A stretch of 64,000 nt of DNA, from assembly GCA_902635895.1 (NCBI GenBank), contig CACPPV010000002.1, positions 39,817 to 103,816 on the forward strand, written 5' to 3'. The DNA is from an uncultured Bacteroidota bacterium (lineage in GTDB: Bacteria; Bacteroidota; Bacteroidia; Flavobacteriales; Flavobacteriaceae). The first letter of the stretch is position 1, and each line of letters starts with the position of its first letter. Of the stretch, positions 46,551 to 53,975 are shown piece after piece. Both the position numbers and the translations under genes were made by a program. The notes under the pieces are model-generated. The model saw only the letters and a program-made list of their open reading frames with translations. It did not search any database and had not been told where the DNA came from.

Positions 46551-46832
46551 TTAATTATTCTTACTTAAATATTTTTTATCAACATAAAAGGTTCCAAAAG
46601 GAATTACTGAAGCTAAAAGTATTATATAAAAACTAGAAGTCTTCCAATTCATTTTTTTTTGCATCACAAATGACAAAACAATATATGCAATAAATAGAAC
46701 CCCGTGTGGCATACCAAGTAATTTGACATATGATTCATCACCCACAAGATATTTTAGTGGTACTGCAACAAAGAGAAGTAATAAGTAAGAACTTCCCTCG
46801 AGTAAAGTAATTAACCTAAATAACTTTATCAT
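46551..46832 (-). CDS. DUF3817 small membrane protein
   Basis: A 93-residue protein with three predicted membrane segments. It matches the DUF3817 (YdzA-like) family: LFRLITLLEGSSYLLLLFVAVPLKY, MPHGVLFIAYIVL and the final ASVIPFGTFYVDKKYL. The function is unknown. It starts 5 bases after the galactanase gene, so it may be read from the same transcript. Confidence 0.85.
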   Translation of the reverse strand: MIKLFRLITLLEGSSYLLLLFVAVPLKYLVGDESYVKLLGMPHGVLFIAYIVLSFVMQKKMNWKTSSFYIILLASVIPFGTFYVDKKYLSKNN

Positions 46833-46837
46833 TTTAT

Positions 46838-47968
46838 TTAATTTTTAGAAGAATTATAAAACTGCATACCTAGAGTTGACTTATTATTATGATCAAATAA
46901 AGTAGCATTATCCCAATGAGATCCTTGACCCCATAAAGTTTTACAATTAGTTGAAACCCAAGCAGGTTCCCAATAAATTAATCCTTCACCTCCAGCCTCT
47001 TCAATTTTTTTCTTGAGTTCAGTTAAATAATTTAATTGGCCTTGTTGTGATGCTGGATATCCCGAAATCAGTGAATCTTCATTTAATAAATTATTGGCAT
47101 TATCTGCATTTTGAAGAGTGAATGGATATGCAGTTTCCACAATCATTAAACGTTTATTATAGTTATCTATTAATGTTTTTAGTGGTGATGAAATATTATT
47201 TAAAGTATATTCTGACCATACAGGATAATAAGATAAGCCAATCCAATCGTAATCACTTATTCCTGCTGAGTAAGCTTCTTTGAACCACCAGAGTCCATTT
47301 TCTGGTTGAGCAATATGTAGCATAACTTCGATATTTATACTAGTTTTTGATGATATATCCCTTACAGCTTTAATTCCTTTATTTATTAATGATGAATTTC
47401 TAGCCCAATCTATAGGCCATTTTAATTCATCATGCTGCAAAATCATTGAATTAATTTCATTACCAATTTGAACAATATCAGGCAAAAGACCAGAGTTAGC
47501 TAAATTATTTAGAGTATCAAATGTATAATTGTACAATAAATCTCCCAATGTTTCAGTATCATTAATATAATTCAACCAATCTGATGGAATTTCTTGTTTT
47601 GAAGGATCCGCCCATGTATCTGAATAATGAAAATTTAATAATACTTTCATTTTTTCAGATTTTGCACGTCTAATTGAATTTTTTACATCCTCGTAATTAG
47701 AATAATTCGTCCATTTAGGATTATGCCATAACCTAATTCTTATTAAGTTAGCTCCCGCCTCATAAAAAATTTTAAATGGATCTTTTACATTTTCATCCAT
47801 ATCAGTGTAAATAGCACCACAATCTTCCATCTCATTTACATAAGAAAGGTCAGCTCCATAGTAAAAAATATTTTTAATTGGATTTTCGGTGGATTCTATT
47901 TCAGAATCTTCACTTGAACAGGCTAGAAAAAAAAATAAAAACGATAAAAAGAATATTTTGTTTTTCAT
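46838..47968 (-). CDS. GH53 endo-beta-1,4-galactanase, lipoprotein
   Basis: A surface or periplasmic glycanase of 376 residues that cuts beta-1,4-galactan. The signal MKNKIFFLSFLFFFLACSSE has the lipobox cysteine C17, and a short acidic linker follows. The TIM barrel shows GH53 landmarks: YGADLSYVNEMEDCG, LIRIRLWHNPKW, LLNFHYSDTWADP, the acid/base E171 in QIGNEI, SYYPVW and the nucleophile E278 in MIVETAYPFT. No SusC/SusD pair is adjacent. It follows a Gfo/Idh oxidoreductase gene by 23 bases, probably in one operon. Confidence 0.93.
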   Translation of the reverse strand: MKNKIFFLSFLFFFLACSSEDSEIESTENPIKNIFYYGADLSYVNEMEDCGAIYTDMDENVKDPFKIFYEAGANLIRIRLWHNPKWTNYSNYEDVKNSIRRAKSEKMKVLLNFHYSDTWADPSKQEIPSDWLNYINDTETLGDLLYNYTFDTLNNLANSGLLPDIVQIGNEINSMILQHDELKWPIDWARNSSLINKGIKAVRDISSKTSINIEVMLHIAQPENGLWWFKEAYSAGISDYDWIGLSYYPVWSEYTLNNISSPLKTLIDNYNKRLMIVETAYPFTLQNADNANNLLNEDSLISGYPASQQGQLNYLTELKKKIEEAGGEGLIYWEPAWVSTNCKTLWGQGSHWDNATLFDHNNKSTLGMQFYNSSKN

Positions 47969-47991
47969 TTAAATAAATTAAGATATAATTC

Positions 47992-49059
47992 TCACACTTC
48001 AACTTGTTTTCCTGTCTTTATTGATTTATCAGCAGCTAAAACAATTTTCATACTATTTATAACATCTTTCATTTCTTGTGAAATATCAATATCTTCTTCG
48101 ATTATCTTTAATAAATATCTTTGTTCAAGTTCACAAAGAGTATTGTGATCTGGTTCATCCTCGGTATTTATATGTCTATCTGGATTCAAAAACATTCCAT
48201 TTTCATCTCTTTTTTCATTGTGAATCAAAAGCAAGTTTGTTTTTGTATGACTATCAATTTCATCAGACTTGATATCGTTATTATCTAAAGGTTCAACGAT
48301 ACTTACTGATCCGTTGGGTCCTATAACATCTTTAACAAAAAAAGCTGTTTGACTTATCATTGGCCCCCATCCCGCTTCATACCAACCAATTGAACCGTCT
48401 TCAAAAGTTATTTGTAAATGACCGTAATTGTACATATCAGAAGCTATTTCTTCCGATAACCTTGCTCCAACAGCGTTAACATACAAAGGTTTTGATTTTG
48501 TCATTTGACACATAACATCTACGTAATGAACACCACAATCAACAATTGGAGATGTTGAATTCATCAAATTTTTATGGACAGTCCATTGATCTCCTGAACT
48601 CTGTTGGTTTAGATTCATTCTCATAACTAATGGAGATCCAAGATTATGAGATAATTTTATAAATTTATTCCATGTTGGGTGATGTCTTAAAATATATCCA
48701 ACTAAGATTTTTTTATTTTTTTTCTTTGCTAAGCTTATTATTTCTTCTGCATCTTTAATGTTTTCAGCTAATGGCTTTTCAATAAATATATGAGCTCCTG
48801 AATTCAAACTTTTTATAGCAAAATCTTTGTGTGTTTCTGTATATGAATTTATTGATACTATATCAGGTTTAGTTTCTTTGAGTGCTTTATCAAAATCATC
48901 AAATTGAGGAGCGTTACCTAGTTCATTTGAAAGTAGATTTCTCTTTTCAGGAGATCTTGCTACTAATCCAACTAAGTTAAATTCATCAATTTTATAATAT
49001 GCTTTGGCATGAGCTTTACCCATATTACCTACCCCCACAACCAGAACATTATAAATCAT
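47992..49059 (-). CDS. Gfo/Idh/MocA family oxidoreductase
   Basis: A 355-residue NAD(P)-dependent sugar-type oxidoreductase. The Rossmann motif is VVGVGNMGKAHAKAY; HIFIEKPLAEN is the EKP motif; the second domain includes ILRHHPTWNKF and VDCGVHYVDVMCQM. It is unrelated in detail to the similar gene at 3330. Its neighbour is the GH53 galactanase, so it may act on a galactose derivative, but the substrate is unknown. GTG 49062 is an alternative start, one codon upstream. Confidence 0.87.
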   Translation of the reverse strand: MIYNVLVVGVGNMGKAHAKAYYKIDEFNLVGLVARSPEKRNLLSNELGNAPQFDDFDKALKETKPDIVSINSYTETHKDFAIKSLNSGAHIFIEKPLAENIKDAEEIISLAKKKNKKILVGYILRHHPTWNKFIKLSHNLGSPLVMRMNLNQQSSGDQWTVHKNLMNSTSPIVDCGVHYVDVMCQMTKSKPLYVNAVGARLSEEIASDMYNYGHLQITFEDGSIGWYEAGWGPMISQTAFFVKDVIGPNGSVSIVEPLDNNDIKSDEIDSHTKTNLLLIHNEKRDENGMFLNPDRHINTEDEPDHNTLCELEQRYLLKIIEEDIDISQEMKDVINSMKIVLAADKSIKTGKQVEV

Positions 49060-49104
49060 CACCTTAATTTACGATAAATGAAAAATAATTTAAAATTTAT
49101 GAAT

Positions 49105-49130
49105 AAAAAAAGCCCTAAAAAGGGCTTTAT
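49105..49130 (-). terminator. Intrinsic terminator after the duplicated secreted protein gene
   Basis: On the minus strand AAAGCCCT (49128-49121) pairs with AGGGCTTT (49116-49109), loop TTTT, followed by more Ts. The A-T symmetry means it could also stop plus-strand transcripts. It lies about 20 bases after the stop at 49152. Confidence 0.85.
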
Positions 49131-49151
49131 TTTAATTTAAATTAAAAAACA

Positions 49152-49835
49152 CTAAAAATCCATTACTCTAATCATCATTGTTGTATTGACTAATTTTCTA
49201 ATCTTAGCAACTTTTGATGAATATTTAGCAAATAAAGGATCATTAAACATTTTCTTCGTGGTAGATAGAGCTGTTTCAACATCAGGTGCTCCAGTCCATA
49301 CAAAATGAGAAAACTCAGCATTTTTACCACTTATTGGAAAACCTACTCCATATGAATTAGTTATTCCAGATTTTTTTGCCCAACTCATAGAAAATTCAGC
49401 AAATTCTTTTACATATGTAGCAGGATCAGAAACATCCATTTGGTAAATAAAAAAGACTTGATCTGGAGTCCAATCATTTTGAAACCATACTGGTGTGTTT
49501 AATGCTTGATTTACAGGCTCAATGTATTTATTTAATTTTTCACCAAATATTTGAGCTACAACCGAGCTGTTCCAAGTTGAACTAAATTTAGCATAAGCTG
49601 CTTCGTTTGGGAAACAAAATTGAACAGAGTGAGTAGCTTCATTGGTACCATTAAATTGATAAGCAAATAAAGATTTTGTTCCCTCAATATTCTTAGCCCA
49701 TTCAGTTTGCATCATTCCATTTAAAGAAGATATTACCATTTCAGGTTCATCAGTCTTAAAATCAAAAAATGCACAATATTGTGAATATACAGATGAGGAG
49801 ATTAAAAATGTTAAAATAAAGATTAAATTTTTCAT
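49152..49835 (-). CDS. Secreted protein of unknown function with an internal duplication
   Basis: I do not recognise this 227-residue protein. It has a signal peptide (MKNLIFILTFLISSSVYSQ). The mature part is two similar halves of about 100 residues: FF at 23 and 128, WAK at 46-48 and 152-154, an SH/HS-V-F/W segment near 69-72 and 176-180, and KY...VN towards each end. Each half looks like a small alpha/beta unit, as in pseudo-dimeric ferredoxin-like barrels (NIPSNAP or antibiotic-monooxygenase type), but this is only an impression. A strong terminator follows, and there are gaps on both sides, so it is probably transcribed alone. Confidence 0.75.
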   Translation of the reverse strand: MKNLIFILTFLISSSVYSQYCAFFDFKTDEPEMVISSLNGMMQTEWAKNIEGTKSLFAYQFNGTNEATHSVQFCFPNEAAYAKFSSTWNSSVVAQIFGEKLNKYIEPVNQALNTPVWFQNDWTPDQVFFIYQMDVSDPATYVKEFAEFSMSWAKKSGITNSYGVGFPISGKNAEFSHFVWTGAPDVETALSTTKKMFNDPLFAKYSSKVAKIRKLVNTTMMIRVMDF

Positions 49836-49898
49836 ATTATTTTTTATTAGTTACTCAATAAATATAATAAAAAAAATAAAACATTCTTTAAGGGATGT

Positions 49899-51509
49899 TT
49901 AATTTAAAATCATATCTGATGCTTTTTCAGCAATCATATAAACTGGTGCATTGGTATTTCCTGAAACTATTGATGGCATTATAGAAGCATCTACAACTCT
50001 AAGAGAAGAAATACCATAAACCTGTAGTTTGTGGTTTACTACTGAAAGAGAATCATTACCCATTTTACATGTACCCACAGGATGGTAAACAGTTTCTAAT
50101 GTTTTTTTAATATGATCTATTAACGATTCAGAATTTCGATTGTATGGCAAACCGTTTCGTTTAATAAATTTAGAAAGAGCAGTATCTTTTAATAATTTAA
50201 ATGCAATTTCACCTCCTTTAACAAGTTGATCAAGGTCATCTTTGTGACTTAAAAAATTTGGCTGAATAGTTGGTGAAGAAAGTGGATCAGAGGAACTGAG
50301 AGTAACCTCACCCCTACTTTTGGGATGTAAAAGTGTGGGTAAAATTGTAAAACCATCATAACTAGGATAATCATTTATATCATAAGCGTCATACCCATAT
50401 TCTTCTTTTATACATATTGGAGAAAAATGAAGTTGAAAGTTTACATTTTTACTTTTTTGATTAATATCAAAAAATGCCATTCCCTCTAGTGGACCATTAC
50501 AAAAAGCTCCTTTTCTTTGAATTAAATACTTAAGAGTAGATTTTAATTGATTAATTGTAGGTATATAATGATTTATACCTTCTTGTTTATTAGAAATTGA
50601 AGTAATTGGATAAAACAAATGGTCTTGGAGATTTTTACCAACTCCATTTAATTCATGAACACATTTTATTCCAAATTTGGAAATCTCTTTTTCATCTCCA
50701 ATTCCAGAAAGCATCAAAATTTGAGGGGATTGAAATGCACCAGCAGATATTATTACTTCCTTAGATGCAAAAGCATTCATTTTTTGACCTCTAAGAAAAT
50801 ATTCAACTCCAATAGCTTTTTTATTTTTTATAATTATTTTAGATACTCTACATCTGGTTATAGTATTGAGATTAGATCTATTTAATACAGGCTTTAAAAA
50901 TGCTTCAGCTGCACTATGACGCCTTCCATTATCAATAGTTGAATGAACCAAACCAGCTCCATATTGAGTTTCACCATTGTAATCGTCATTTTTATTTATT
51001 CCAATGTTATTACATGCTGAAATAAACCCGTCGACGTAAGGAGTTTTAAATTTTGTTGGTAAAGTAACTGACAACTCACCTAAATCACTATGAAAATCTT
51101 TAGATACATGATTGATTTGTAAATGGTTTTCAGATTTTTTAAAATAAGGCAAGATGTCTTTAAAAGCCCATCCTGTATTACCTTGTTTTTCCCAATTATT
51201 GTAATCATTAGCATTTCCTCTAACATAAGCCATTGCATTAGTAGAACTACTTCCACCTAATGTTTTTCCTCTAGGCAAATATATCTTACGATTATTTACA
51301 TTCTTTTGTTTCTCTGTCCAGAAACCCCAATCTTGTTTACTTTTATGTAATTTCAAATATGCACCAGGAACTTTAATATTAAAATTATTATCAGGACCAC
51401 CTGCCTCCAACAGTAATACTGAGTTTTTATGGTTTTTAGAAAGACGATTAGACAATACACACCCAGCTGAACCAGCACCAACAATTATGTAATCAAATGA
51501 ATTATTCAT
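49899..51509 (-). CDS. GMC-family FAD oxidoreductase (choline dehydrogenase-like)
   Basis: A 536-residue flavoenzyme oxidising an alcohol group. The FAD motif is DYIIVGAGSAGCVLSNRLS; PROSITE-like GMC signatures are PRGKTLGGSSSTNAMAYVRG and ISAGAFQSPQILMLSGIG. The C-terminal active-site histidine and asparagine are in ETVYHPVGTCKMG and SGNTNAPVYMIAEK. The closest named relatives are choline and alkanol dehydrogenases, but no betaine gene is adjacent. It follows the FGE gene by 16 bases. Confidence 0.92.
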   Translation of the reverse strand: MNNSFDYIIVGAGSAGCVLSNRLSKNHKNSVLLLEAGGPDNNFNIKVPGAYLKLHKSKQDWGFWTEKQKNVNNRKIYLPRGKTLGGSSSTNAMAYVRGNANDYNNWEKQGNTGWAFKDILPYFKKSENHLQINHVSKDFHSDLGELSVTLPTKFKTPYVDGFISACNNIGINKNDDYNGETQYGAGLVHSTIDNGRRHSAAEAFLKPVLNRSNLNTITRCRVSKIIIKNKKAIGVEYFLRGQKMNAFASKEVIISAGAFQSPQILMLSGIGDEKEISKFGIKCVHELNGVGKNLQDHLFYPITSISNKQEGINHYIPTINQLKSTLKYLIQRKGAFCNGPLEGMAFFDINQKSKNVNFQLHFSPICIKEEYGYDAYDINDYPSYDGFTILPTLLHPKSRGEVTLSSSDPLSSPTIQPNFLSHKDDLDQLVKGGEIAFKLLKDTALSKFIKRNGLPYNRNSESLIDHIKKTLETVYHPVGTCKMGNDSLSVVNHKLQVYGISSLRVVDASIMPSIVSGNTNAPVYMIAEKASDMILN

Positions 51510-51525
51510 TATTGATTTGATTTAA

Positions 51526-52611
51526 TTAATTAACATCCATAACAGTTCTAAAACCAGTATGCATACTTCCAGTATCTGGAGTAGTTTTCATACGCATAGA
51601 GTTTCTATAACCACTACAATAACTTTTATTGCATAAAAAACTTCCTCCTCTACTGACTCTCTTTTCGGAGTAAGGTTCGTTAGAGTCATAACTAACTTTT
51701 GGTCCTTTTGGGTTAACAGTAACTTTATCTTTTAAAGTTGAATAATAGTTTTCATTGTACAAGTCTGAACACCACTCCCAGACATTTCCCGAAATATCGT
51801 ATAAACCATAACCATTTGGAGAATAGCTTTTAACTGGCGCAGTATACAAATGACCATCGCGTAAAGTATTACTGTAGGGAAAAATACCTTCCCATGTGTT
51901 AGCTTTAGCATTACCATCATCTAATTTTTCATTTCCCCAGGAATAAACTGAATTATTTAAGCCTCCTCTACTGGCATACTCCCATTCAGCTTCAGTTGGC
52001 AGTCTAGATCCAGACCATTCACAATAAGCCACAGCATCATACCAACTAACATGCACTACTGGATGATTTTCTTTTCCTTCAATTGAACTTTCTGGTCCCT
52101 CTGGATTACGCCAATTTGCTCCTTTTTTCCAAATCCACCATTTAGAAACATCATTGAGTGGAATTGGGGAGTCAGAGGGATTAAAAACTAGAGAAGCTGG
52201 TGCTAGTTTTTCTGGATCAGGTTTGGGAGTCCCTTCTGGTAAAAGTTTTTTAAGTTCTTCCCAATCAACCATTTGCTCTGCAGTGGTTATATATCCTGTT
52301 GATTCAACAAAAGCTTTGAATTGAGAGTTAGTAACTTCATGAATATCCATCCAAAAAGAATCTACCACTACTTCATGTTTGGGAAATTCATCTTTCCAAC
52401 CTAAACTTGAATCACCACCCATACTAAAAGTCCCACCAGGAATCAAAATTTTACCTTCAAAAGAATTTTTAGAGAAAGGCGTTATTTCTTGTTTATAATA
52501 ATCAAGTTTATTTTTTGATGGTGTACAACTATGATTATTAGCTATTTTATTGTTATTAGTGTCGTTACAACTAATAAAAAAAACAATAAATAGATAAAAT
52601 AATCTTTTCAT
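51526..52611 (-). CDS. Formylglycine-generating enzyme (SUMF1-type), lipoprotein
   Basis: A 361-residue protein with lipoprotein signal MKRLFYLFIVFFISC (C15). The FGE-sulfatase domain runs from about residue 52 (ILIPGGTFSMGG) through DEFPKHEVVVDSFWMDIHEVTN, HPVVHVSWYDAVAYCEW and RLPTEAEWEYASRGG to the C-terminus. Both cysteines of true copper-dependent FGE are kept: C327 and C332 in SRGGSFLCNKSYCSGYRN, five apart as in human C336/C341. It should therefore convert sulfatase cysteine to formylglycine at the envelope. No sulfatase gene lies in the window. It is followed by the GMC gene. Confidence 0.88.
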   Translation of the reverse strand: MKRLFYLFIVFFISCNDTNNNKIANNHSCTPSKNKLDYYKQEITPFSKNSFEGKILIPGGTFSMGGDSSLGWKDEFPKHEVVVDSFWMDIHEVTNSQFKAFVESTGYITTAEQMVDWEELKKLLPEGTPKPDPEKLAPASLVFNPSDSPIPLNDVSKWWIWKKGANWRNPEGPESSIEGKENHPVVHVSWYDAVAYCEWSGSRLPTEAEWEYASRGGLNNSVYSWGNEKLDDGNAKANTWEGIFPYSNTLRDGHLYTAPVKSYSPNGYGLYDISGNVWEWCSDLYNENYYSTLKDKVTVNPKGPKVSYDSNEPYSEKRVSRGGSFLCNKSYCSGYRNSMRMKTTPDTGSMHTGFRTVMDVN

Positions 52612-52689
52612 TTTTGTGTGGTTCAAACAAACAATATAAGATTATTTTGTGATTTAATTTAAAGCTGAAAAAATATCAAAAATTTTTAT

Positions 52690-53973
52690 CTAATGTGAGA
52701 TTGAAATTTGTTTCTTCAAATCACTCATGAACTTGTGAAAATCTACAGTAATTCTGTGTCTGTTAGTATCAATTTGTTTCATATGAGGATTACTTACTTC
52801 AGACTCACAAAGGTCTTTTATATTTGATGGACGTTTCCATTTGTTGTTTAAAGTTAGTGCAAGTAACTTACTTTGTTGTTCAGAGCCTGGCCAAATACAA
52901 CCTAAGGGTTGAAACATTCCAATAAAAAATAAGTCATGATAGACTGGATGAAACATTTTTAGATAAAGAGGAACACTACCTTCTTTATAGTCAATGAAAT
53001 TCTTTTCAAAAAAAGGATGTGACAACAAATAACCTGTGCAGGCGACTATAACATCAAATTTTTCCTTTGTATTGTCTTTAAAAAAAACATATTTACCATC
53101 AAATCGATCAATTTCCACCCTAGGTTTGATTTTTCCATGTCTGATTTTATAAAGCAGTTCACTGTTTATTGTTGGATGAGTTTGACCAAATCTATGTTTC
53201 GGTTTTTGTAAACCATAAATTTCGTTTGATCCATTTGAAATTCTGGCTAATAATCCGGCCAATAAGTTTCTAATTTTTATTGGAAGAAAAGACATTTTTG
53301 ATGCAAAAACATCAGATGGTATTCCCATAATAAATTTTGGAATTATTCTGTAGCCTCTTCTCCAACTGATTGATGTTGATTCACTAACCCTACTTGTTTC
53401 AACTGCTACATCACATGCAGAGTTACCACCACCAATAACTAAAACTCTTTTATTTTTAAAAGAATCTGCCTTTTTATAACTATGAGAATGGATAAAAACA
53501 CCATCAAAATCACCTTTATATTTGGGAAATTTTGGTTCCCAATGATGTCCATTACAAACAACTAAGTCTGTAAACATCTCGAATTTAACTTTGCCATTTT
53601 TTACTGTTTGAATTTCCCAATTATTGTTTGCAATTCTTTTGCAATTTTTTACCATAGTCTCAAACTCTATGTACTGATACAATTTAAATCGTTTGGCATA
53701 TAACTGAAAATATTCTCTTAACTCATCATGGGAAGGGTAATCAGAAACTTCTGAACCAAATGGCATGTCTTCGTATTGAGAAAGTGATTTTGAACTAATA
53801 ATATGAGTTGTTTCAAATACACTTGAATGACCTTCTTTTTCATTAAAAATCCAATTCCCGCCAACGTCTTTATTTATATCATATGCTACGATATCTAAAC
53901 CTGCTTCACTTAAATTTTTAATAGCTGTTATTCCTGAAGGTCCAGCCCCAATAATACAGATTCTTTTTTTCAA
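52690..53973 (-). CDS. Flavin-containing monooxygenase-like protein
   Basis: A 427-residue FAD/NADPH monooxygenase. It has the FAD motif IIGAGPSG, the FMO signature FxGxxxHxxxY as FDGVFIHSHSY, the NADPH motif VLVIGGGNSACD, and the late ACTGYLLSHPFF. It is closer to eukaryotic-style FMOs than to bacterial trimethylamine monooxygenase, whose characteristic N-terminal region it lacks. The substrate is unknown. I chose TTG 53973 (MKKRICIIGAG), 2 bases after the upstream stop; an in-frame start at 54060 would overlap the M16 gene with no family similarity. Confidence 0.87.
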   Translation of the reverse strand: MKKRICIIGAGPSGITAIKNLSEAGLDIVAYDINKDVGGNWIFNEKEGHSSVFETTHIISSKSLSQYEDMPFGSEVSDYPSHDELREYFQLYAKRFKLYQYIEFETMVKNCKRIANNNWEIQTVKNGKVKFEMFTDLVVCNGHHWEPKFPKYKGDFDGVFIHSHSYKKADSFKNKRVLVIGGGNSACDVAVETSRVSESTSISWRRGYRIIPKFIMGIPSDVFASKMSFLPIKIRNLLAGLLARISNGSNEIYGLQKPKHRFGQTHPTINSELLYKIRHGKIKPRVEIDRFDGKYVFFKDNTKEKFDVIVACTGYLLSHPFFEKNFIDYKEGSVPLYLKMFHPVYHDLFFIGMFQPLGCIWPGSEQQSKLLALTLNNKWKRPSNIKDLCESEVSNPHMKQIDTNRHRITVDFHKFMSDLKKQISISH

Positions 53974-53975
53974 GA

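Noticed and set aside
52690..53973. Trimethylamine monooxygenase (tmm).
   Set aside because: The N-terminal half lacks the characteristic Tmm sequence, and no TMAO genes are nearby.
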